A model generated the notes under the pieces. The model ran no database searches and had not been told where the DNA came from. It worked only from the letters and a program-made list of their open reading frames with translations. Made by a program: the position numbers and the translations under genes. From the NCBI GenBank assembly GCA_019671135.1, contig JAHRHY010000016.1, forward strand, positions 248,001 through 312,000: DNA of 64,000 bases. The letters run 5' to 3'. The stretch comes from Linnemannia hyalina (lineage: Eukaryota > Mortierellomycota > Mortierellomycetes > Mortierellales > Mortierellaceae). Below are positions 12,868 through 24,705 of the stretch, piece after piece; positions within the stretch are counted from its first letter, which is position 1, and each line of letters starts with the position of its first letter.

Positions 12868-14093
12868 ATGGGACACAAGAGAAAAAAGCTTTCCGAGCGC
12901 GTTGCCGACAGGACCAACAAGGGGTAAATGTCTCCTTTCTCAACTGCACAATGCAGACATTCATAGAGTGAACCATGTCGTTGAAAAGGAGGAAGCATAG
13001 GGGACAAACGACGACAGGAACCCACCTCCTATAGTCAACACACCTATTAACACCGCGCTACCTACTCTAATTGAAAAAACCACTAATAGGTTCGACGAAT
13101 CGCCCTTCAGGAACGCAACCGCAGACACCCCCAAGGGCTTCTCACGGATCATGTTCAAAAAGGAATCCATGGCCCAACGCGCCCAGGATAAACGTCAGCA
13201 CTCCTCCTCTGAAGATCTCGGCCTCACCGCCAAAGAGAAAAAGGCTGCCGCCGCTGCTGCCGCTGCCGCCAACAACACTGCCAATAAGAATAACAAGGAC
13301 GGAACGGGCAAGGGTTATGGAAAACAGGAGACGTCCGAGTTGCGGATTCAGCCTGGAGAGAGGATGGGCGATTTCTCCCGGCGTGTGGATGATCATATGC
13401 GGGAGAAGATGATGAAGGCTACCAGGGATAATACTTCCAGCGGCAGCAAGAAGAAGAAGTAAGGACCCCCCCCCCCCTCCTCCTCTTTCTTTTTGTTCAT
13501 TGACCATGCTTCGCTTGTCTTTTGTTGCACTGATTGTGCTGACCACCTATTCCCTTTACTTCATATTCTATGAACACAATAGGTACTTTGAAAAACTGAA
13601 AGCAAAGGAGCAGTCCAAGAAACTCAAAGCCCAAGAAGAAAAGGCCTACGAAGAATACGAGACCATCAAGGACAGCATCCGTCTCAACGAAGTTGCCGAA
13701 GCACCCCCCACCTTCACCGCACTCCCCAAGAAGCGCAAAAACGACGACTTTATGGCCAACAAGAAATGGAAGAACGCTCCCGGAGAGGAAGACTTTGAAG
13801 ACCAGATTGCGGACCTGGACCAGACCAAGAAACGGAAACTGATGGAGGCTGGCAAGGGAGAGGAAGATAAAGACAAACGGACGAGTGTGGTGGAGAATGG
13901 AATCAAGAAGTCGAGGTTGAAGAATTTGACGCCTGCGGGGAGACGTATTATTGAGGAGGAGCGGAAGCAGGCGATTGAGAATTATCGGTTGATGAAGGCC
14001 AGGAAGGAGTTGGATCGGGGTGGGAGGTCGGCGAAGGGAATGGATGAGGACGCTGCTGCTGATGATGCCGAGGCTGCTGCTGCTGGATATTAA
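12868..14093 (+). CDS. CCDC137-like nucleolar protein (3 exons)
   Basis: Exons 12868-12923, 13018-13458 and 13583-14093 join in phase (2 then 2) to 335 residues. The start is MGHKRKKLSERVADRTNKG. A short hydrophobic frame inside intron 2 would give a false membrane-protein start at 13500. Visible parts are a basic N-terminus, FSRIMFKKE at about 60, an alanine run and the block LRIQPGERMGDFSRRVDDHM (about 128-147). This block resembles the 'kxrxGESxxxFxxRv' segment of CCDC137 and its fungal relatives. Lys-rich nuclear signals follow (SGSKKKKYF, LPKKRKNDD, DQTKKRKL), then a long coiled coil. In animals CCDC137 is nucleolar or chromosome-periphery; a similar site is inferred here. The family call is moderate, the gene model strong. 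Confidence 0.65.
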
Positions 14094-14614
14094 TCTTCGC
14101 GTTTCATTTTTCATTCATTATACATCTGCACGTACGCACTCACACACCCACAAACTTGCATTTTTTTCGTCTTTTCTCGATATCCCCCCTCCAATCCTTG
14201 TAATAAATACACCCCACCATTTTTGCATTCTCACCCATGGTCCGCATTGACACACGCACACACTGGTGAGTGTTCATAACCTGACGGTACAAAAAGTCGC
14301 CAGCACCCCTACCTTTTCTCTGTGCATCACCAAGGGAGACACCAACAATGATAGCAGCAACACCTGCAACAACGAATGTACTTGTGAGATGTTATTTGTT
14401 TATATAAAAACTTTGTACAAAATATTTTTCGTTGTTGGATATCTACACAATGTACCGAAAAAAAGAAGGTGGTACACTATCAACGTCCTCAGGCTACATG
14501 TCTTGGTCGCTTTTGCGTTTACTCGTCCCAATTGGCTCTCTCAGGAGAAAAAAAAAGGAGGGGGGTATCGAAAAAAGAAAAGGTTGTTCCCGGCAACGTC
14601 CATTGTTCATTTTT

Positions 14615-15560
14615 TTAAATGTTGGACCCGACATAGGCAGAGACGACGCCGTCGGCCTCGATGTAATCGACCTTGGGGTGGACCTTCAAGGCCTGGAAGC
14701 TGTTGTCGGGGAGCTCTGCGGCGAAGCCGAGGAGTGCCGAGTTGTATCTGTGAGTGATCTTTCCTCCTGTTTGTTGTTGTGTTGATTGTGTTGATTGTGT
14801 TGGTGAATTGGTGAGGGCGGGAGTGAGGGTTACATGGGACCGAGAGATAGGCAGACACACGGACACATAGACAGAGAGCACGGGCGTTGGATGTTTGTGA
14901 GAAAAAGAAAGAGGGAAGAACAGTGACGCCAAGGTTAGTGAGATTTTCCGTCATCAAAATGACACACACATAGACAGCAGCAAAACCAACATCCACCCTC
15001 CTCCCTCCATCCTTTCCACCGCCTCCAACAAGAACTGCCAATCCATCAAAACTCCCCCCGAAAATCCTATCTTACCTTGGGCAATGATACTGTCCTCGGC
15101 ATTTTTGATCTCAGCTTGGGGAGTGTCTGCCTTGAAAACAACGATGACCTTGCTGTGGGCACCGGCAGCTTGGACACCCTTCTTGGGGATGGTTGAAGGG
15201 GCCTGGCCGGGGGTTTGGATACCTCCGGGGATGACTGAGGCTGAGAAGGCGTTTGCTTCGTTATCGGCTATCGGAAGGAGTGAAGAGTGAGACGAATAAG
15301 GTCGGCGAGTGGGCGTTAGGTTAGTTTTGATTGGAGTGATAGGATCAGTGGCCAGGAGGAGCAATTGATGTGACGTGTGTGCTTTAAAAGCTTTAAAAAG
15401 AGAAAAGAATAGGGCGAAAGGGAGATGTTGCTGTTTGGGTTGACACGAGCTGCGAATGAAAAACTGTGTGTGAACGCCAAGAGAAATGACAACGGCGACA
15501 TGATTCCAGAAAGGACACCATTCTTGATGAGGACGACAAGGGCGACAACTTACAGGTCAT
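14615..15560 (-). CDS. Inhibitor I9-type proteinase inhibitor, Pbi2-like (3 exons)
   Basis: Exons 15560-15554, 15267-15076 and 14766-14615 give 116 residues. The 7-nt first exon (M-T plus one base) ends at a perfect GTAAGT donor, and phases fit (1, 1). The C-terminal 75 residues form a peptidase inhibitor I9 / propeptide fold: HSKVIVVFKADTPQAEIKNA, then AQGGKITHRYNSALLGFAAE, then LKVHPKVDYIEADGVVSAYV. This layout matches yeast proteinase B inhibitor 2 (Pbi2, 75 residues), which inhibits vacuolar proteinase B and aids vacuole fusion. The extra 40-residue N-terminus is low-complexity, with no signal peptide, so a cytosolic protein is expected. The tiny first exon is the least certain part. Confidence 0.75.
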
Positions 15561-16249
15561 GTCTGGTTATATGTGTTTCGTGTAGTAAGGGTTTAGGGCG
15601 AAGTTGTGAGTGCGGGTGTGAAAGAGGTGAAAGGAATGAAGAAAAAAGAAAGAAAAGCGAAGGTGTTGACATGCAACCGACCTTTTTATCCCCTTTCCCC
15701 TTTTTACCCAACCGTCCCCCTCCTTTCTCTCTTTTTGCTCTCACGCTTCCTCTCCCTCTCGCCCAATTCACATGACGGATGATACAATCCAACAAGGTTT
15801 GCTCTTGCTCCCTTCTTTTTTCCCTTTCCTTGTGCTCTCGCGCACTTCCTTGTTCCCTTCCCTCCTGTCCCTGGGAAGGAGGGAAGGGAGAGTGAGCTCG
15901 AAGAACAGTCACTTCCTGACATCATTGGCAGTCGACCATGTTGCCAATCCATGGATGGGAAGGAGCAGAAGAGAGCATTTATGCAAACTCCCCTTCGATT
16001 TCGATAAGGAAGATCATTCGGTACTGTGTTCATGCAAAAAGTACACAACAACCGCAATATCATCCAAACCACATCCATCGCGTATCAGACAACATGCACA
16101 TAAAAAACACCGTGGCCCAATCTCTGCTGATATCAACTACTGCTACATGTATATTATCACATCTGCGTCTATCCCTCTCCTTTGTCTATGAGAAAGCAGC
16201 CCATCCTGCGCATGCACACCACACACATACATACAGTGCACAACGCCTT

Positions 16250-19200
16250 CTAAGTAAAGCCCGCAAAGCTACTCTTCAACTGAATCTTGACCCTTTCCTT
16301 CTCCTTTGCAAGCCTCTCCTGTTCCTTCCTCTCAACCTCCAACTGCTTTTGCTGCATCGCCTGTTGTTGTAGCACACTCTGACGAATTGCTGTCTCCAAC
16401 CTCGTTCGCCTCTCCATTGATAGGGTAGAGAGGCCGTACCGGAACTCTTGAGGGAATTGGGTTCCGAGGGAGAGGAGGTGGTTCAATGCTAGGGTGTGCA
16501 CCTGTGCTGCGCTGGATGTTGGTGCGGGAGATGACGAGGTGGCAGGGTCTTGGAGGAGGGGGACGACTGTTGCCATGATGATTGATACAATCCCAGGGCC
16601 TATTTTTTTTCATCCAGTTTGATTAGAATTAGTGTCATATACATCGGCAAGGGTACTTTTTCTTCTCCTTGGTTCACAATCTCTCAAAGTACTAGCAGAT
16701 AATACAAAAGAGTGGGACGACGTACGTGAAGACTCAGAGGACGAAACAGCAAGAGACTTGAGGGTCTGGACACCCTCCTCGATGACCTGCATCCCGACCT
16801 TGTTATCCTCCTGCGCGGCCTTGACCACAATCGTCGTTACCACGAACGGAATCAGCTGTCGCATAAACATCCGCCCACGCGACGACTCGATCAAGATTAT
16901 GCTCCTCAAGCATTGGTATCCCACGGTCACGATCTACAATGTGGTACAGATAGAAGAGAGAACATGACAAGAAAAGATCATGGTAAGATTATTTTTCTTG
17001 GAACATGCACACACACAAGAACATAGGGGATATATGCATATGTATAAGTTACCTTGCTGATGTTGCTCTCGATGCTGCTCATGATCAAACGCTCAAACTG
17101 TTCCAAGAATGACTTCTTGATCTGGACAGCCGTACAATTCGTCAGGATCAACATCATCCCCAACAAGCCATTGGACCACTCTGCAATCTCCACAGCAGAT
17201 ACCTCCATCTCAGAGTCCACGGCTGTTGGGACCACACCAGAATCGTCGCCAAGATTGAACCCCGTCGACTCTATAGTCGTTGGGTCGACAACCTCTGGAC
17301 GACCAGGAGCAAAAGCCGCTTGCTTCTTGAGGAGAGCCCCCAATGTCCCATTCAGAATGAGTTCTAAGAACTTGGGGTCGAGATCTGCAATGTTCTTGTT
17401 GAGCGACTCCATGACTCCCTTAATGTTCACCAGCACAAGTGGTCCCAGTTCCGTCTGGAACGCGGGGTCACGCAATACACCTAATCGCAAAAGGAAGCAC
17501 GTTAAAATCTCGAAGGGACGCATACAAAATGGTGACCGAGGACGATAAAGAATGAACATAGCGCCAAAGTACGTACTGACGAGGACGTTGAGGGTGACGG
17601 CAGAGAGGTGGAGCTGGTACTTGGGCGGGGCAACCTTGACTAAAACAGTCAGCATCTCAGCAACACGACCCAACAACTCAATGGTCTCTGGCGTCGTCTT
17701 TTTCGAACCAGGTCGTCCACTTCCTCCGATAGACCTGGTTGCCTTTGATCCAGTGCATTTCTGAAGGTAGAGCTCGACCAACAGCTGAACAATCGATTTG
17801 AGCTGACTCTCTGGAAGTGCAGACAATCCAGTTCCAGTGCTGGTAGTGGAATCACCATCCGCCTTTCCTTCCTCCTGAAGACCGCTGTGGCTGTCAAGGT
17901 CGTTGTTTGGGTCGTCAAAGAGCATATCCTTGCCATACCCCTGGATGACCGTTGAGATCACGCCAACAACCAAACCCTGAACGCGACTTCCCTCCATCCA
18001 GGCAACTCTCTCCAAGATCATCATCATCTCCAAGAACACCTTGCTCAAGAACTCCTTCTCGATGAACTGGGGCTTCAGAATTGAATGCAAGGCCAAAAGA
18101 CAACCCTGCAAGGCTCCATCGTTCGCAACAACCACCAAATTGATCGCAGACTGGCTGTTGGCCGTCGAGATACTCGACCCTGTCGACGAAGTCTTGGCCA
18201 AGATCTCGAGGCAGAGTCCAAAGATTACATGGATCAATCGCAATGGACCCTCCTTTTTCACTGTGGCCACTGATGGTATAACAGCAGACTCGGTAGAGGT
18301 GGCCGTTGTCGCAGTTGCGCTGTTACCGTCTTTGCCCTCCAGCGATGCATCGTCCTCCTTGTCTTCAGCGGCTGTTTCAGAAACCTCGGCACCGATCTCA
18401 GGTCGAGTAATCCTCATAAGCGCCTCCACCATAAACTCGTTCTTTTCATCCACCAACGATGACACAGCGCCCAAGATCTTGAGTGTCGATGTTTGATCAA
18501 ACTGATTGCATAGAAAGTGAAAAGCACATTGTGAGTATGTACAAAATCGCCCAATATCCATCGTGCACCCATACTTTTACAAACATTGGAGGGGACTTAC
18601 GTTCTTCTCGGTGTCCTTGCTAGAGTCGGCATACGAGGCGTCAAATATACCACTGCCAGATCCTCCGCTGGAACTTCCGCCGGCAGGTACTCCCGTGCCT
18701 GAAAGCGCTGCTTCGGACTCGATCCTCGACCTCGCATACTCCTCCAGAGCGTTCGCCCACAACTTGCAAAGTTCCTCCAGGTTGGGCCTCAGCACCGCGA
18801 CCAGGTAGTTGCGATGGACACTAGCGACCTGCAATTCAGCCCATGCATTCAAGACAGCCCACTTGATCATCTGAGAAGCATGTGGAGTCAGATCGGTCAC
18901 ATCCCCTACAGCTGTCAGTCGCTTGTCCTCCTTGCACTTTTCCAACGCGCCAATCAACAGCTTGAGAACGCGGCCAAATCGATCCACTTCCTGGATAATA
19001 CCGCTTCCGACATAGACCGCACAGACCTTGACACCCAGCGACACCACCTCAGGTGTACTCTCGGCCGTGAAGGCCGGGGTCAACGCGGCACCGATCTGCG
19101 CCTGGTACTGCTCCAAGAGGACACTGTCAGGCACCTCGGGATCCGCCGTCTCCTTGAACTTCTCAATCGTCTGCCTCAACAACAACAGCCCTTCCATGCG

Positions 19201-22200
19201 GATCTCTTGAATTGGCGTCGATGCGGCGTAGACGGTCATCTTGATCAGATCCGCGACCTTAAGGACCAAAAAGTCGGCGCCAAAGTTGCGCTTCTTGCGG
19301 CGTGCAACCACAAGATCGAAATGATCGGCAATCCCACTAGTCGAAACAACATCGATGACTTGACGGATACATTCTAGTGCAAAGATTCTGGTTCTCCAAC
19401 GGGGTGGTAATGCGGGGGCGGCTTTGACGGATCGATCGGGGACGACAACAGAGAGCCCAGAGTCGGGTACAGGAGATTGTGCACCTGATGCAGCTCCTGA
19501 TGATGTAGAGTCCGAGGCGGGTAGCCCGCTCGAGGCCTTCTTGGCGGGCCTTGAAATGTCGTCAAACATGTTGTCGTTATCGTCATCGTCAAAGTCATCG
19601 CCAAATCCGCCATCGTCTCCCTTTGGCTGGCTCACTTCGGGAGCGCTGCTGCTAGCACCACCGGCGGCAGCGTTAGAGTTGAGCTCCCCACCCTCATCGA
19701 TGGCAGTCCTGGAGAGAACCTTCCTGCAGATATCAATCCATTGACTAGGTTGTTCGAGAGCTGTCTGGGTGATCCAGCTCCTGACCACGTCCTTGACATC
19801 CTGCAGAGTAGGATCCGTGTCCAGCAACTTGAAGAACTGATCGTCCAGGCCGCCCATCGAGTGTTGGAAGACTGACTTGACATCGCGCTGAACCAATTGA
19901 TACATGCAGGTTATTGCCGCCTTCTTCAGACTGAGACCCGTGCTCCGACGTAAACGTGCCTGCAGGAAAGGAACCAGCGTCGACATGTCGACCAATAGCG
20001 GCGCAAACATGATCAAATGCTGGGTGCACCGGATTCCCTGGACAATCACAAACTCGTCGTCCTCGTTCCGGAGTTCCTCAACCAGACCGACACAGAGCTC
20101 ACGCACCTTAGCAGACGACTGCAACTCTGGGCCCAAGATTCCAATCAGACCGTAAATAATTCGGCCCAGCTCATGGTAGACTGACAACTCTGAGGCCATC
20201 GCAATGTTCGCTGTTGCAATTGATCCAGCTCCGGCGAGCTCGTGTGATTCTGCCAAGTAGACCGTGGCGACGTTGGTGAGCGTGCTGGAGACATATGGGC
20301 TGAACATGAGGCCTGCGCTTGAGATGGTCAGAGCCAGAGAGTGAAGTGACCACTTGTGTACGATAGGATGAGGATCACGACTGAGCGACGTCAAGTACTC
20401 GACGATCGACCGCAAGTGACCTCCTGCCATCATACCGCCCAAGTGGGAGAACACATTACCGAGCGCAAGTGCATATCCCGCGCGAGCATCCGGATCCCGG
20501 TTGGCAACGACTTGATCCATGAGGTATTTGATCTGGTTGGTGACAGTGAGACTTCCAAGAACGCTGGTCAGTCTTCCGAGAGCCTCGCACGCGACGAACC
20601 GAATGTAAGGATCTGAATGAACAATCGAGTCCTATTTGGTGCGGACGCAAAACATATGTTAGTACGGGCGGTTACATCCCAGAAGGATTACAACAAAACC
20701 ACGCCATATAATAATTGGAAAGTACCTTGAGGATGGACTGTGAGAGGGTGGATGCCAGAGGGCCCTCAAAGGCTCGCTGTTCATGGCGCTTCCCCTCAGC
20801 CATGGCATACTTGGTGGCACCCAGGAGCGCAACGACAACGTTGACTTGAATAGCCATCTTCCTCCCCGGGTTCTTGTCCAAAGTCGAGTTCTTGAGCATC
20901 TTGGACAGGTCATCCATCATCGAGCCCTGGAGGACAGACGACTGCAAGGGTAATAGAATCGCAAAGAGCTCGATCGCAGCATCAATCACCCCAGTCGCGA
21001 CAGGACGAGGCTTGGGGAGAGAGTACCGCGAGACAGCTGTTGGAAGGGCGAATGTCGTGTAGATCACCATGGGGTCGTGCTCAGGTGCGCCCAAAATCGG
21101 TTTCTTGAGCAGGTTCTCTGTTGTTTTAGTAGCGCTGTCGTAATCCTTGCCATCCAGAATCTCCTCCTGACGGCCGCTTGTTCTAGATGCAATGTCGCAT
21201 CGCAACCCTTGGACCTTGCCAGTGACACCGTATCCATACCCATCGTCAACAGCCCAGACAGTCGTGAAGGTTGCTGCTGAAATGGCATTTGTCACAGCAG
21301 TTCCTGAAGTCCTGTCCGGGTCTGAAAACACATCCAGGGCAGCCTTGATAAGAATCGAGTGGTACACCTCAAAGGCAGAGGTATGTCGCATGGCGACAAA
21401 GCACTCAAAGATACGTTTCCTGAGAGCGTCATCCCGTTCCGAAAACTTAATAGTCAACAGCTCGTGAACGGGAGCCTTGTTTCCTGGGGCCGCCGGCTGA
21501 GGAGGGAACGTGGTAGGGACGACGGCTGCAAAGGCCATAGTGTTGGACAAGAGAGCAGAAACTCGCTTCGACACATCGACAGTGACCAGTTTCTCGCCGT
21601 TGTGAAACAGGAACGACGCGATGGAGCCCAGAGCACATTCACGAGCATGCATCATGAATGCCCAATCCAGTTCCGATCGATTCGTGTTTGTGGCATCCTT
21701 GGAGGTGAACTTTGGAAGGGCGGTCTTCCACATGAGCAACAACTGAGGGAGGTGCATCTTGACAAAGTTGGGTCCGAGGCACATCAGGGCGCCGACCAAG
21801 ACCCAAGCAATCTGGATCTGAGCTGCTGCTACACGGACCTCCTTGTTGGTGCTATTCTTGATCAACTGGGCTGCCATAGAAAAGATACGTGCGCTCATCT
21901 CAAACGAAACATAAAGAGGGTGGACAGAGATGACGGTGATGAGTCCTCCAATCGCATAGGCGAGACCGTTGGCTCTTGTTGCGACATCCTGAAAGTTGTT
22001 TCCGTTGTTGTTGAGGGTGCCCAGGTCTGTCGAGAGTTTGGCGCTGAGGGTTTGGATCAGTTTGGCGAGGTTTGTCGGGAGGGATATGCATAGGCACCTC
22101 AGACACCATGCTGTGGCAGTTTGGACCGCACGAGAAGGGTGCGAGACCAGGTTGGTAAGCGACGACATCAGAATGTCCTATCATAATTTCGTCATTGCAG

Positions 22201-24209
22201 TGAGTGAGTTAGTTGTGTGCTCAGTCGGCAGAATATGCTATGTGACGTGCTATTCAAATCAATTCGAAGTGTTCTCGTACCTGGATAGAACTGGCTGCAC
22301 CCCCAAGATCCAAGAGCAAGGCTGAAGTCTCGTTCAGTGCGCTGATGAGGGCATACTCCGAGGGTTCGATTTCGCCAGGCATCACAGCGGGCCACATCTT
22401 CAGCCAGCTACCGACCAACTCACGGATAGATGCAATCTGTCCCGACTCGCTCAACAGACGCGCTCCAATCACACCGCGCAACATGTACTCGACGTGCTCC
22501 CGTACTGTCAGAATCTCAAATCTCGATCCGGTGTTCTTGGGGTTCGACACCAGTTCCGTCAGCAAGTGCTTCAAGATCGTGCCATAGTGCCGTTCCACAA
22601 TCGAAGGCCCCAGCATAATCAATAAGGCAGCATACGTCTCTGATAATCCTGCGCGGACCTCGCGACTTGTATTGGGTTTGTTGTATGCGGTTGAAAGATG
22701 TGAAAGTAGCTCGTTCACGTCCAGCGTGAAAATCTCGTTGCCGGTTGCAGGTTTCCCTCCAGGTCCCGTAGGTGGTGGAGACTGTGCGCTTGCCATCATC
22801 AAGTTTTCTTCTCCTTGGAATTTCGAGTACAAAAGTGTTGCAATGAGAGTTGCAACCGATTTCCTGATCTCAAAGGTCGACTCGTCCATTGCCCTGATGA
22901 ACAGTGTCATAGATGCTTCCAGTTCTGCTTTTGTGAAAACGATTGTTGTGTGCTTGACCAATGCCGTAAGACACTAATACCAGGTGTAATTAATTGATGA
23001 GGACGTTAGTTATCTCTCATCTACTTGTTCAAAAAGTAAGCGCAATAGGGTATGAATCAAGATCGTACCTCTGCAGAGGATGAGCGCATGATTAATGCCT
23101 TGTCCAGGATAGTGAGCTTGAGTGACTTTAGAATCTCCTTGTTTGTCAGGTCTGTTGCTCCACGTCCAGCACCCTGCAGCATTTTCCGTAATGCAACCAT
23201 CGCTTCCACTCTGATAATCAAGGGGTACTACGGACAAAAGAAGACGTAACAAAATGGTTAGCTAAATGAAAGGATTTGATGCTACGATAAGACTCCGGGG
23301 TTGCGCAGCCTGAGGAAACCACTTACTATCTTTTCATTCTTGATAACTTTGAGGAAGGAGGTAGCAAGATCGGGTACCAATGATTGAATCTAACAAGGTG
23401 GGTTGGTGCAAGGCGGGTTGTTAGCACGTTTGGACTTTCTTGCGCAGGTCGCAATTAATTACCTCCTGGGTCAATGCTGGGCTGCGTCTGCGCAAGTACC
23501 TTTTCGCCAATGGTCTCCATGATGACTCCGATGCAGTGAATCGCGGCACTATGTATATGGATATTACAGCAAGGGTCAGTTCAACTTGGAGCCAATCGGA
23601 ACACTCAATCAACGCCGCTACACAATAGAGCAAGACGAGAACTTACAGCTTGACATCCTTGTCGCCCATGCCTTTGCCGCCTTCGATGAGACTCTGAAGG
23701 ATCTGAATTGTTTCGAACAAGGTGGAGGAGTTGCCTCGCACATAGAGGGAAAGGAAGCAGCGGGCGATGAGGCGTCTGATAGGATGGCGGGGTTTTGGTG
23801 TGGGCATAGAGATCAACTTGAGAAGCTGCCGTTCCAAGTTTGGCTGCATGATCCTGAAGATATCCTATTGAGCACAGGATAAGAGTAAGCGTAGTGATAT
23901 TAGGGCGCGTGTGTAGGTGGTAAGATGGAAAGTGAATGCTCTCACACCCTCCAAAGAGGGCGGAATAAGCTTCGAAAAAGAAGAAGTAAAGAAGTAACGT
24001 ACGTGACCGCACCGTTTGAGCTCACGCTCGACGGAGGCGAGCCATTGGAAGACAAAGAGCTCTTGCTTGCTGTTGGAGGAAGGGTTGGCCTGTTTGTCAA
24101 GGTCTCCTGCGGCAGCAAAGAGGCGTTCGTCGAAGTCAAAGACATTGCGGGCGGTAGAAGTGATTGGTGTCCCTGGGGTGGATGGACGTGTCTCTGGAGG
24201 GGTGGCCAT
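16250..24209 (-). CDS. LAA1: LAA1/HEATR5 HEAT-repeat protein, AP-1 accessory (12 exons)
   Basis: I built twelve exons: 24209-24003, 23864-23647, 23548-23500, 23389-23327, 23227-23069, 22973-22281, 22177-20726, 20631-18601, 18501-17577, 17480-17053, 16933-16726 and 16599-16250. They sum to 6783 nt, all phases agree, and they encode 2260 residues; human HEATR5B is about 2070 and yeast Laa1 about 2010. The N-terminus has the family's signature (KQELFVFQWLASVERELKRC), followed by HEAT repeats throughout. An acidic linker near residues 1390-1450 (GFGDDFDDDDNDNMFDDI) also occurs in the family. The C-terminus ends in a charged helix (KQLEVERKEQERLAKEKERV). Laa1/HEATR5 binds the AP-1 clathrin adaptor at trans-Golgi and endosomes. 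The gene is divergent from dynactin subunit 4. Confidence 0.9.
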
Positions 24210-24705
24210 CCTTGGTTTGATCCCCTGGTTTTAGTAGGGGTGAGTGTGGGTGTGTGAGTGAGTGAGATTGATGTGGTATGTGTGTGTCGCTGCAGAGAAG
24301 TGAGGAAGGTAAGGAAGATGAACAGGGAGGGGGGAGAGTGAAGTTCGATTTTGTTCAATTGAAGGCAGCGAAAGGAGGAAAGAAGGAGATGGTGGTGTCA
24401 CTCGAGGAACGGAGAACGCAGAAACGAACAGGTGGCAGCCTGGACAGTGGAGAAAGATGAAAGATCGCTAGTGCTGTGTCACGGGGAATCAATCTACTGT
24501 CAATTGTCGTTCACGCGGCATTGAGAGGAGGGTGATGGACCCATGGACAACTCGTTCTTCTTCCTTTACCTCTTCCTCCTCTCTCTCCCTCTCTCTCTCT
24601 CTTCCTCTCTCCCTCCCTCTCCCTCGTGCTTCCTCCTACCTTCCCCGTTAACGACCCTCTCTCCCCCTCTCCCTATTCATACCAAGAAATAATCTTCCCC
24701 CCGAG
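24210..24705. promoter_or_regulatory. Divergent promoter region between LAA1/HEATR5 and DCTN4
   Basis: The two start codons are 496 bp apart and point away from each other. The DCTN4 side carries a long CT-rich tract (about 24560-24680), common in fungal promoters; the HEATR5 side carries GT/GA-rich DNA. No TATA box is evident. Shared regulation is inference from the arrangement. Confidence 0.5.

Noticed and set aside
13500..13582. Plus-strand start MTMLRLSFVALIVLTTYSLY resembling a signal anchor before the coiled coil
   Set aside because: It lies in an intron. The donor at 13459 and acceptor at 13581-13582 join the upstream basic exon in phase, and the protein is nuclear-type.
16978..17052. 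Extension of the LAA1/HEATR5 frame past 17053 (IPYVLVCVHVPRKIILP)
   Set aside because: This is read-through of an intron with a GTAACT donor. The real next exon starts at 16933 and restores the family C-terminus.
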